The notes under the pieces are model-generated. The model did not search any database, was not told where the DNA came from, and saw nothing but the letters and a program-made list of their open reading frames with translations. The translations under genes were made by a program, and so were the position numbers. This document shows, piece by piece, positions 53,964 through 64,000 of a stretch of DNA of 64,000 nucleotides. The stretch spans positions 1 to 64,000 of the forward strand of contig JAIWND010000048.1 of NCBI GenBank assembly GCA_025330725.1, in the 5' to 3' direction. Source of the stretch: Chlamydoabsidia padenii (taxonomy: Eukaryota > Mucoromycota > Mucoromycetes > Mucorales > Cunninghamellaceae). Within the stretch, counting starts at the first letter, position 1, and every line of letters starts with the position of its first letter.

Positions 53964-56826
53964 TTACGGTTTATGCGTCAGACGGGTTTTTACTACCCGG
54001 ATTATTTTCGTTGGGCGTCTGTACGTATCCACGTGTGAAGACGTCCGGCACCAACCACAAATTGCGAACAAGGCCAAGGAATGAATGTTTCTGGAGGCAT
54101 TGACGTCTCGTTGCCATACAATGTGACAAGCATTGCAGCTTACCATACTATGCAAGTTTGACCGCCTATTATGACCAACACGTACATTTTCCAATGATCG
54201 TTTTCCACGTCTCGAACACACCTTCGATGTATATTGTTCGTTCACATCCACCACAAACATTAAGTGTTGTCTTTGTGCCAGCTTTGTTACTTTCCGGAAT
54301 GCCTTCACTAGACCACGCGGTTTTCTACGGAAAGATCTTCGATCGAACTTTCCGTCACCGACACACAGTAATGGGATCTTGTTTGATTCTTCAAAGGGAT
54401 GTTTTTTCCATTTGCGTATTTTAGGTCTACACAGCACGCCCAAGAAAAACAAAACAAAAAGTTACACTATCACTCTTTTCAACATATATTTTCAGACGAA
54501 TTCGCTTACTGTATAGAAGGTATTCCTTGGGAAATTTTGTCGAATTGACACCGTCGTTTCTTCCAACTTCCATCGTTCTTCGATCGCTGCCGCTGCACGA
54601 AACAACAATTGCCTCTGTTAGAAAGACGTTCATACTTGTGTTCAGCTTCAACAAAGATTTGCACCATTTCTCGGGCAGCCTTTTGTTTGCCACGGTAATT
54701 GAAGAACCGAACTTTTTGGAAATCATCATTGTAGAACAAAAGAAGTCTGTCCAATGATATCATCTTGTTAACAATGTAATCTTGTATACGTGCGATTGAT
54801 GCAATTTTAAGTGATCCCATGGTGCTTTCGATGGTACTGATTCCATGCAAGTCTTTCCAGTTCTTGATCTTTGTGGTGGTCTTGTTATACCCTGACGAGC
54901 AGTAAAATTCAGCTGCACTGAGTTTTAGGACCTGGTGACGTTTGTCTTTACGAGCGGCCAAGATTGGTTCATCCATCATATCAGTTTCCGAGGTATAGGC
55001 ATCGAGATCAGAAGAATCAGACGCAAAAAATACTTCAGTTACTCCAGGATCTATCCCCCATACGTCAAAGTATTACATTATTGAAGGCTCTATATCATGC
55101 AGGGAAATGGGAGTGCCATGTGAAGTTGCCACAACCTTTTGAAAGGAAAGCACAAGGAATATCCATCAGGATAAAATTGGTTTTCCAAAATGCCACGTCC
55201 TTTCTTGATTTTCGCCATATTGAATATTTTGAAGTTTTCATGTAAAACGTTCGCCAGTAGTCATCTTGAATTTTTGCCGCCGACTGGTATATGTCCATTC
55301 TGGTAAGACTGAAAGTTCATGATGTGCCCAACTACGATTGACTTGATTGATAGTTGCTTGTGATTGGACATCGGTGGCGTTCATTTCTTCCAACTCGACA
55401 AGAATATCATAAATGACAGAGGTAAAAAAAAAATGAGGATAGCGAGTTATTGTAGATGTTTTTATGAAAATGAGTATCAGTACGATTTGGAGATTAGATG
55501 CACCCATTGTCGAAGAGCTTCCCATATTTGAGAGTTGTTCAGTACCCAAAGACATCGCATCTACATTACTGCGGTTTTCTCCAGTGTCACCTTTATTGTC
55601 AGTGTCATTGTTATCTTTATCATTGCCAGCATTAGTGCCAGTGTCATATTCATCTTCTTTTTCATGGCTAGTATCATCTACGATTGCAGGTTGTCGATCT
55701 ACCTCAGTCAGGCCAGACAGACGGCCCCAGCAATCACTTGTTTCTCCAGTCAGTTGGCGCAAAGCATTCTCCAGAGAGTCGTTCATATAAGATTCCTATA
55801 AGAGGAATCCAAATGTGCGGCATATTTAATAGTAGGCCGTTGAGGAGGGAAGTCGGCATTATTGCTTGTGTTATAAGTGACAACCGGGCTTGTAGGTACG
55901 AGATGTAGATTTGTTCAAACCCTTCCACAAGGTGATTTACCATATTGGAAACATATGAGCGGGCTATAAAGGCCATTATATTCGCAAAATAATTAGGTGC
56001 TTTTCCTTGATTTATGGTGGATGGTAAACGACAAACAGCACTAGGGATCATAACCTTGAATTCTTCAAATGATACTTTGATGTTAGTTAGTAGTTGTTCA
56101 CTGAATAATTCAGTGTTTGACCATTGCCGTCCAGTCATAAGTTGATATACATTATAAGTAAATCGGTAGTCGAAGCAAACAGATGGTATTGCCTGTCCAG
56201 CCACTAGTCGTTGAGTGAAATAATGTAGTATAAAGAGATGACCGCAGATCTTGGCACGACGCACATAACCTAACACATTGGACAGAGCAGACATAAATGT
56301 CATTTTTTTTATTGCGCCGGAGGGTTTTCAAAATGCCTGATATACCGTGTTTGATAGTGTTGGTACGGGAGTCGCCACCCAACAAGTTGCGAGAAGTTGC
56401 ACTTTGACAGTTTTTCTTGTAAGGACATAATTTGTTGGAACTGCGAGAATGCGTCTTCGGTGCTTCAACATTTTTCTCCTTTATGCAAGTAGGAGGTGAT
56501 TTTCTGGATTTATTTTGGTCTTGTATGTTCTTCTGGTGAGCCTTTTTTGCGTCTTCTTTCCCTTTCTTTTCATCAAAGTCTTGTTTGCGGCGGGTGATGT
56601 TCTTTGACTTGCCACGTCGTTGGCGTTTGGGAGGTTCTGTTTGTTGCAAACAAAAGATGAGTTTTAGAACAAATAGTCAAAGAGCTATCAAACAATATTT
56701 GGCTTACTTGGTTGTTCTTCACTAGCTTTTTGATCCAATGGAAGTAGGTTGGGCCACCGATTTTGATCCTCACCGTCTTCATCTTCCGTCTTGCGCTTCC
56801 TTCATACCTTGTTTGGTACGCGCCAT
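53964..56826 (-). CDS. Fanzor1-like (eukaryotic TnpB/OrfB homologue) nuclease, copy B
   Basis: It is identical in sequence features to copy A. The helical N-terminal domain lies at 56303-55734, RuvC I GIDPG (Asp codon 55051-55049), RuvC II Glu 54239-54237, the Cys-x-x-Cys half of the zinc finger, and RuvC III Asp 54107-54105. It carries the same CSRR variant in the first zinc pair and the same unresolved frame changes, including the stop just before the RuvC I block. The shared interruptions mean that they predate the duplication or are unrecognised introns. Confidence 0.82.
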
Positions 56827-57239
56827 CAGATAAAGTTAAAGGTATATATAATGAATGAAAGAATAAAGAAGAAAAAAAGTAAAAAGCAAAAGATAAGGAG
56901 GGAAAAATTCACAGTTATGTGGTTTCAGTCCTATCTTGTTGCATGAAACAAAGAAGATTCTTATTCCTTCCATTTCCTTCTTAAGGTCTTGTTATATCAT
57001 GGAGAAGTTAATATAACTATCAATTGACAATCAATAATGCCTTCTCTTTTCTGTTTAGTACATTGCATTCCTGAAGGTTATAGATTTCGTTTAAGGTAAA
57101 GGAAGCTATACATCAAACGGTACGATCCTGACTCCAAACGTCAGATGGGAATATATGCAGGATGGACACTACGGGAAATGACAAAATGAATTTACGACAT
57201 GTACGAAATGTTTGAAACAGACTGCAGTACTTCAAAAGA

Positions 57240-57512
57240 TTGATATTACCTGACTTCCTAAAAGATATGTACCTATCCTTTACAAATTTTCGCCAGCAAT
57301 ACTTTGTATGGGAGATGAACTTAAACGATCACCCCTTTTGGGGAGAAAAGAATATAGCGGGATTTAAAAATTCCATCCCGTTCAAAAAGGAGTTGGTCAA
57401 AGTCGAAAAAAGGGGCATGCAACAGAAATACTGGTTTTTGAGAATTGCTACTACGCTAGACGCACGGAATTTTGGTGTTCGGCGTTTGAAAATGAAGTTT
57501 CCTTTCGTCTAG
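57240..57512 (+). CDS. Small hypothetical ORF inside Fanzor element B
   Basis: It is the same 90-residue frame as at 30631-30903 in copy A; no family was recognised. Confidence 0.25.
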   Translation: MILPDFLKDMYLSFTNFRQQYFVWEMNLNDHPFWGEKNIAGFKNSIPFKKELVKVEKRGMQQKYWFLRIATTLDARNFGVRRLKMKFPFV

Positions 57513-57749
57513 AAAAAAAGTCATCGCAAGCCTGAACATACTGACACAGGAGCCTTGGAGCTTGGTTTTTGCGGTGACTTAAATTGGAAATATGCCACAG
57601 TGTTCACATCACCACTTTAATCATTAGCCTCAGTTGACAATGGAGGGAGTAGTGGTCTTTCAAAATTCCGTGCGTACTTTCCGTGCGCCTAGCATTCCCC
57701 TCCCCAAATCCGCTATCCATGTCAAAACCAATGCATATACTATAACAAC

Positions 57750-57835
57750 GCCTGCCATAACCCAATTACATACAAATATCTGCAATAGCCTAATTACATA
57801 CAGACGCTCATCATAACCCAATCATTGAAAGACGC
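57750..57835 (+). repeat. Degenerate ~35-bp repeats
   Basis: Words CATAACCCAATTACATACA / CAATAGCCTAATTACATACA / CATAACCCAATC recur three times between the Fanzor element and the Helitron remnant. Confidence 0.6.
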
Positions 57836-57979
57836 CAGATAGAGCCCAACAAGGGACGGCAGTCGGCGACCCGGTCGTTTATTGACAAAAAAAAAAAAGA
57901 AAAAAAAAAGGATGGGTTAAAAGGGACAAACTATAATGATGGGACAAACTATACTGCCAAACAATCTATAGCATTACGT

Positions 57980-59640
57980 CTACGTAAACCATGTTATTAG
58001 CAGAAGGATCAGATGAAGAAGAGGAAGAAGACAATGGGACCGCCACATACAGGTTTGCCCCTGGCTTCTGTGCATGGTCATTGTAAAGGCAGGACGGACA
58101 GGCAATTGTCGGTGACGCAGGGTAAATGGTTTTTGGATTCTTTGCTTGTAAAGTGAATTCTTCAAATCAGGAAATTCTTGTTGTTGCCAAATGATCGTAC
58201 TTGAATAGAGTGTTGTAATAGCTTGACCACATACATCTTTGTCCCGGTACAAATACCAATTTCCACATCGAGATTTCAGAGAACAATCAATGACATCCCG
58301 ACTTTGATGGTGAGGAGGTGGCCGGGTATACCATTCGGATACAATGAGTGAAGGAATTCCACAGGATAGTTGATAGAGTAGTTGAAGGAATCGTCGCTGT
58401 CGGTGAGGGCGTCCATTGATTCGTATGTCTTGGCTTCACCGGGGAAAGATTCTGCTGCTTCTATGTTGATCCGATCCACAGATGTATTTTTCGTCGTGAG
58501 GATGGTACGGGTCGCGTAAAAAGAGGGATCTTGGTGTTGTCTGAGGTCAGGGTAAAATTTTGTCTGATAATGATTGCAATGTCTTCAGAATCCAAAAGCC
58601 AGTCTTGTTTGACGGGTACCTTTTAATGGTGAAATTCATCATTTCCAGTAGAGAGAAGCTGGGCAGCAAAGTCGGTGTCCGTAATCCAAGACAAAAGAGA
58701 TTCGGGAGAAGAACATGACAATGCAATGTTAATCTTGCCGCTGTTGCAGCACATACTGAAGACAGGACTCGTGTTACCGGATACTGTGAGTTTTTCTGAT
58801 AGCCACATCTTGCTTCCACAATTGTTGCAAACAACTTCCATCCCAGGCAGCACATGACGGCGATAATTAGGACCATGCGCATGACACACGTTGGGACTAA
58901 ACACATCTTTATGATTGAATGAATGACTTGAAGCAGCTTTTCCATATCAGGGACCATGTTCAGCGTTTTCAGTAGTTTTCTTTGCTTGACAGAGACGATG
59001 ATTCCTTCTACCATGAGATATTGCGCCGCATGCAATACAACGTTGATCAATCACACCTAATAATGATCAAATAATGCTAATTAGTACACGCAAGTATATA
59101 TGAATTGTATGATGTATGTATATTTTACCCTCAGTTGCATCTTCAGTTGCATTATCACTTGGATTAGAGGCTTCTTGAATACGTGGATTAGCAGGACAAA
59201 GACGATGTATTGATCTTGAATGTGAAGTAGACTGGCATCTTGGACAGCTTGGGTTACTTGTATTAGTAGTAACGTGGTCATCTAAAACATATCTAAAGAA
59301 AGAAAGAAAAGTTAGTAAGAAGATTTGAGGTAAAAAGAAAAGAGCAAGTATACTTTTCTTCTCCTTACCTGTAGGCAATTGCGTTTTTTGATTCCGTGCA
59401 TTATAAGGACAGAGACGATGAGTAGATCTTGAATGTGAAGTAGACTCGCACCTTGGGCAGTTACCTAAAACGAATTGAGGCAATTAGTTAGTCCGCCTTC
59501 AACCAAAACCATATGTTTTCCTTTATTTTATTTTTTTTATTTTTATTTTAGCTTACCTGCTATGCTGCTTCTGACATTCCTTGATTGTGTAGTAGATTCA
59601 CCATTAAGATGTCCGGGCAAGGGCAAAGGCTAATGGAGGG
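57980..59640 (-). pseudogene. Truncated Helitron (Rep/Pif1-helicase) remnant
   Basis: On the minus strand, in order, come CCHC-like fingers (CPRCESTSHSRSTHRLCP, CPRCQSTSHSRSIHRLCP, CIACGAISHGRRNHRLC). Next is the Helitron cysteine region (VVCNNCGSKMWLSEKL, then MCCNSGKINIAL). Then, without the Rep HUH domain or the first helicase motifs, comes the C-terminal Pif1-type helicase part: INIEAAESFPGEAKTY, YPVEFLHSLYPNGIPGH, LTIKVGMSLIVL and RHRQLPVRPAFTMTMHRSQG. Stops and frame changes separate the blocks. The internal loss of the replication initiator makes this a dead fragment. Confidence 0.8.
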
Positions 59641-60246
59641 AAGAATTGTTGAAAGATTGAGAAGTCCTTCTTCAAAAAATTGTGTTTAGAAGAAGAGAAG
59701 AAGAAGAGAGGAAAATAAAATTCTACTCTTTTTATACAAAAAAAAAAAAAAAAAGGAACAATGCAATTTTATTCCGCTTGTCGGGAATTGGCGACCGCTG
59801 ATTGGGCAGACTGCAGCCAAGTACTAAAAATGATTTCCATTTACTTCGCACGGACCCTTTACCGTTCTTTCGAACAACAAGGTCGTTCCATCTTAGTAAT
59901 AGCATGACGCATTTCATTGGTCAATTTCTCTTTCGAAAAAGAAGATCGTTCCATCTTAATAATGGCATGACGCTTTGCATCAGATCAATTCTAGATTTCG
60001 ACAAAGGTTAGAGCCAAAAAAAAGGTCATTTCAAAAAAGGGTTTGATGCATTTCATTTGTAAAAAAAAAAAGAAGTCAGGACAGTTAAAATCAAATAATG
60101 TTTCAATCAGGCATAGTAAAAGGAGCCGGGAATAGATTTTTATTATAGACAAGACATTTAAATCCAGCTTATACGATAAAGTTTACGATTAGCTAAGTAC
60201 CCTTACTTCTTTAATAGTGTCATATAAGATCAAATAAGGGGGGGGA
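59641..60246. other. Intergenic with a diverged duplication
   Basis: It contains the pair of diverged ~65-bp units listed separately, several short poly-A runs and a seven-base G run at 60239. No gene was recognised. Confidence 0.4.
59870..59995 (+). repeat. Imperfect tandem duplication around TCGTTCCATCTTA
   Basis: Units at ~59876 and ~59940 share GTCGTTCCATCTTAGTAATA / GATCGTTCCATCTTAATAAT followed by GCATGACGC. Confidence 0.75.
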
Positions 60247-61233
60247 CTATATCATTTCATTTTTGATCAAAATGTCAATCAGAGGTTGTAATGGCATTAA
60301 TTCCTTTTTCTCTAATAAATCGAATTCCTTGGCAAAGGAAATGAAATGGGCAAATAAAGAATTGAAATGAGGTTCTTCATGTAAGGACAATACTTTGTCA
60401 AAATGATGGTGATAAATATGAGCGAATAGTCGAAATAATTGACTGAATATACGTCGTACCACCACGATCAATTCTCGAGGGAATTCTCGACCTTTCATAT
60501 ACATAAATATATATAAAGGGGGGGGGGTTGTGAATCATGCCTTTTTTATTTTTATTTTTATTTTTTTGGTTCTTACCTGCTTTTGTGGGAAAAATGGTTT
60601 CATCATTGAGTAGATTTTCAATACTTGTTGTCATATAATCGATATACTGAGGTGCAGGGAGTTTAATTTTTTTGGATTGATTATCAGTCCAGGTATATTC
60701 AACACTGAGAGGTTAGAAAGAAGAGGTTAGAAACTACCGTCAAATGAAGTGGATTTTACCTTGGACCAGCAGACATAGTTGGACAAGTTTGTGAGGTGCA
60801 AAAATCAGTTAATGATCCGTAAAACAAATTGAGGTAATGGAAGAATTCAAAGGCTAGCAAAGGGGGAAAAAAAGGAGGGGCAAGATGAGTTCTTTGTCCA
60901 GACTGTATCATCATCGTTATCATCATCAATAACCCATGGTCTTACTATTGAAGGAAAGCCATTCATTGACATCTACATATTTTGGAAGCTCAATCACTGT
61001 TTTGAAATTGCCCTTAACAAGCATATGAGTGACATAAGGATGACAGAGAAACAATGGTTTCGAATTTGTCGAGTTGCCACTGCTCGAGTTTGACGATGTT
61101 GTCACGGATTTATTTTTCGATGACTTGCTACGTTTTCCACCAAGACTAATAATTTCAAAAGACACTCAGGATTCATTAACTTGACTATTTTTCTTCTCCT
61201 TTTTTGTCCTTACCTAAAGTTCAAGAAACTCAT
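60247..61233 (-). CDS. MOB1: MOB kinase activator (MOB1)
   Basis: This is a zinc-containing co-activator of NDR/LATS (Dbf2-type) kinases in mitotic exit, septation and morphogenesis networks. Exons are 61233-61214, 61145-60946, 60853-60760, 60704-60577 and 60491-60247, giving 228 codons plus TAG with exact phases. The protein starts MSFLNFSLGGKRSKSSKNK. Family landmarks are VIELPKYVDVNEWLSFNTFE, LYGSLTDFCTSQTCPTMSAG (zinc Cys), YIDYMTTSIENLLNDETIFP, LFRLFAHIYHHHFDKVLSLH (zinc His) and SLFAHFISFAKEFDLLEKKE. Length and motif order match MOB1 (~216 residues) except for a slightly longer Ser/Asn-rich N-terminal insert. Confidence 0.93.
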
Positions 61234-61465
61234 AATATAATAATGAAGAATATGTCCTGTATTGTTTTTAGAGACAACGGATAGAGGAGAAAGAAAACTA
61301 TGTTAGCTTGCGGTCTCTCTTGAGGGGGGAGAGTTGTCGGATTTCCAAAATCAGATGTCGGGATTTTTTTTCTTTATAACACCATTTTGGCATATGTAAG
61401 TGTACAGTACTGTACTATACAGTACATTATCTTCTTTATTATGATATGTGAATGTAAAAGACTAA

Positions 61466-64000
61466 CTAACCAAAGACATCATTACCCATCCCCAATAAAG
61501 TTATGTCATAAATAATCATAAATACAATAGCAATACCCATTGCACCACTGGAAAATACGGCCAAGTAAAAAGGGTTTAACCAGGGACGTCTTTTGAAGGC
61601 AATAAATTTCCCCCGTGATTCAGCTTCTTGGTCATGTTCTTCATCTTGATCCATTTCAATGTTATCTATATGCTTGATTTGATCATCATCATCAATGTGT
61701 ATCTTTTCATCATGCGTAGCATTATCATAAGGGGCAATAGCTGAAGATTTAGCTGATAAATAACTAGCAATCATTGAATGTGTATTTAGACCGCCGACTT
61801 GTGTAGTATGTGATTGTTGTTGTTGTATATGATGATGTTGATGTTGATTATTATGATAGTGATGAGATGGTGACCCTGGAGCCTTGGCCATGTCAGGTGA
61901 CAGACTGCCTGGCGGATGTCGCTGTGATGGAGATTGAGGTTGTAATCTTTTCTTTGCTGGTGGATCAGTAACAACTGCAGGAGGAGGAGATATACCACCA
62001 ATAGGAGTTGATTTCGAATCAGTGATGCCGAGACCTTTGGCAGAAGCTAATGTTGCACTTGTATTACCAGCAGTAGAAGAGGTACGAGGTGAGTCTGCAT
62101 GAGGAGTGGTAATGAGCATGGTAGGTGAAGATGGGGGTTGTTGTTGTGTGGTGATATCCATTCTAGGTGACTCGTTGGCCGGAGTTTTTTCGTTTTCACT
62201 GCATACAATGGTAGGTATCACAGCTGCATGAGAATCATTACCACCGTATCGAGGCGAAGTGGGAGGACTGAACATTGTATAACTGATAGTGGATTGGTTG
62301 GCAAGTCGGCTTCCCAAAGGGAATCGTGGAGATCGGCTGAAATGGGATGATTGATGTTCCAAGCGACTGAGTCTGTTGGAGGGAGCAATACTGGAACGGC
62401 GAATGGAAATGGAATAGTTCTCTTCAGGATTATACATCACCACAACGTTTTCTCTATCTTCTTCTTCTTCTTCTTCTTGTTGTTCAGGGTGATATACAGT
62501 TGGAGGTTTAGGTGAAAGTGGTGTGGGCATGATACCAGAAGCATGAGTCGCTGTTTGATCATTTGTTTCGACAAGTGGTGCCATAGTACGCCGAGATACA
62601 AAGTACAATATGGATGGAAGAATAAAGTTCACAGTCTAACAAAAAGAGGAGAAGGAGTAAGTCAACATTTACTCGGTAAAACTTGTGCATTCTTCTTCGT
62701 TTCTTTTAGTTGATCTTCTTACCGACTGTAAAAAAAGACTACTCCAATTTTGTAAAGTGCCGACATAATCTTTTGTTTGTAGCGGACTATACAACAAACA
62801 AAGTTAGCAAAATTAATAAACAAAATGAACTCTCTTACATGCAGATAATCCAAGGAAGAAAATTCGACCAAAAGATAGCCCAGGTCTTACTACAGATTTG
62901 ACCACGAAGAAGATTAGATCTGATCACAATGGTAAACACAGGGATGGAAGTAACGAGAGCCGCCACAGGAAACAAATAACAAGTAACCAAGGATGCCGTA
63001 TTCCCTAAAATGAATAACAAAAAAAAAAAAAAAAAAAAAAAAAAAGAGAGAGAGAGAGAGAGAGTCAATTAAGTAACTGTTATCAGTATTTAAAAAGTTA
63101 TTAGTTTTTACCTCCTTGAGCTAAAATAGAAAGGATATCGCTGGAAGCAGACATCTGGTATGCCATAGCACCACACACACCTAAAAGGAGGAGGAGGAGG
63201 GTAATGAGTGAGATGAATGGGGAGGGAACAATATGATCACAATGACTTACCAAGTAGAAGGTAGAAAATAGTGGAGATAAGGACAGAGATCCATAAAACT
63301 TTATGAATGTTCACATTCGGCTTGAGGCTGTTAACCCATGAAGGTATCTAGTAAATAAAAAATAAGTAGAGATTAAGTATGCCTTCCCTGGCTTATAAGG
63401 ATTCGACTAGTGGTTCTTTTTTTTTTTTCTCTTTTTTTACCGTTGTGATATAACTGTAGTTGAAGATGACTATACCAAGAACAGTAGTAGAGTTACTTCC
63501 AGAAGCTGGCAGCAAAGATGGATCAAAACCATGTTGTCCAAAAGCTACCAACCATTGGACTAGAATACCAATCAAGATAATAAACGATGTCATTTGTACA
63601 GCAATGTTTTCCACCAGACTGAAAAATCCAAGAGGAATCACCATGACCGCGGTCAGAAGAAAGCCAAATGTAAAGATATAATAGTCATCAGAAGAAAAAG
63701 GGGAGTTTCCTTCTGCTACTTTAGCAGTTTGACAAAACCATCCACCAGGATTTACACCCAACCCACATGTACCATTAAATATAGTAATAAGCATACCATC
63801 GAATGTCTGAAAAGCATGTACATACACAATTAATATATCACCCTTTTTTATTTATTTTTCCCTTTGTCTCCCTTACCTGAGCTGCTAGAATAATACTTGA
63901 TATGTTCACCGCTTGAAGTGCCAAGAAAAGCATGACTTGAAAGAAATAGTGATATTTCTTTCCGAGATACACTTGAGCAATCGTAGTCAGTTCTATTTTC
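61466..64000 (-). CDS. Amino acid transporter (Aa_trans type), 5' end outside window
   Basis: This is a multi-pass transporter of the AAAP/SLC32-36-38 type. Exons within the window are (64000)-63877, 63806-63441, 63347-63251, 63180-63112, 63004-62839, 62786-62723 and 62635-61466, with phases consistent to the stop. Hydrophobic helices include FFQVMLFLALQAVNISSII, YYIFTFGFLLTAVMVIPLGF, SFIILIGILVQWLVAFG and VLWISVLISTIFYLLLGVCG, the last continuing AMAYQMSASSDILSILAQ, a pattern typical of the family. Further ones are WAIFWSNFLPWIICIPLQTK and TVNFILPSILYFVSRR. The last exon inserts ~300 hydrophilic residues (E-run, Ser/Pro-rich, QQQPPSS, HHYHNNQHQHHH) before the final helix (FYLAVFSSGAMGIAIVFMII). 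The N-terminus is missing, so the subfamily cannot be set. Confidence 0.75.

Larger units (their letters stand above)
53908..57661 (-). mobile_element. Fanzor-type element, copy B (inverted relative to copy A)
   Basis: This is the reverse complement of 30482-34235 with no indels (coordinate sum 88143 throughout) and identical translations of every open frame. Differences seen are confined to the outer left part (for example near 57583 and 57632). It lies 267 bp after the GCIP gene and next to a Helitron remnant that is on the same strand. Confidence 0.8.

Overview
This window is eukaryotic nuclear DNA, almost certainly from a filamentous fungus and most likely an early-diverging Mucoromycota/Mucorales-type genome. 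The genes are broken by many short GT-AG introns (about 50-100 bp) and lie close together. Gln/Asn/Ser runs and A/T homopolymers are common. The gene set (Rax2, MOB1, mevalonate decarboxylase, YAT-type carnitine acyltransferase, PACT-domain spindle-pole protein) is fungal. The genus cannot be named from the sequence alone.

Layout. 1-4.5 kb: dynactin subunit 6, a Nab3-like RNA-binding protein and a short PACT-domain protein. 4.8-9.25 kb: two ~200-bp LTR-like direct repeats bracketing a seven-exon carnitine acyltransferase. 9.5-13.4 kb: compound tandem repeats, an IS630/Tc1-type transposase gene and a Tc1-like element with perfect terminal inverted repeats. 14.2-20.6 kb: a 10-exon Rax2-like polarity protein whose cytoplasmic tail ends in an SH3 domain. 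20.9-29.1 kb: two Mutator-like (MULE) elements enclosing a short-chain dehydrogenase and a small membrane-protein gene, followed by a bacterial-type ArsC gene. 30.5-34.2 kb: a Fanzor (eukaryotic TnpB-like, RNA-guided nuclease family) element. 34.6-48.2 kb: a compact housekeeping block with an OB-fold protein resembling shieldin SHLD2, PEX16, mevalonate diphosphate decarboxylase, mitochondrial GluRS, a Rab3GAP2 N-terminal-domain protein and an Nramp transporter. 48.9-52.4 kb: a PIF/Harbinger element with transposase and Myb-like ORFs. 52.5-53.6 kb: a GCIP/cyclin-D-binding-like gene. 53.9-57.7 kb: a second Fanzor copy, inverted relative to the first and apparently identical in all translated frames. 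58-59.6 kb: a Helitron remnant. 60.2-64 kb: MOB1 and the 3' part of an amino-acid transporter that runs off the window.

The housekeeping genes do not form one pathway. They sit in convergent or divergent pairs with short shared spacers. The striking feature is the density and variety of DNA transposons: Tc1, IS630-like, two MULEs, Harbinger, Helitron and two Fanzor elements in 64 kb. The most notable object is the duplicated Fanzor element. All three RuvC catalytic acidic residues are readable in both copies, but one zinc-finger Cys is replaced by Arg and both copies carry the same reading-frame discontinuities. Exon boundaries were assigned by hand from GT/AG sites and phase consistency. Where phases close exactly this is stated, and where they do not the model is marked uncertain.
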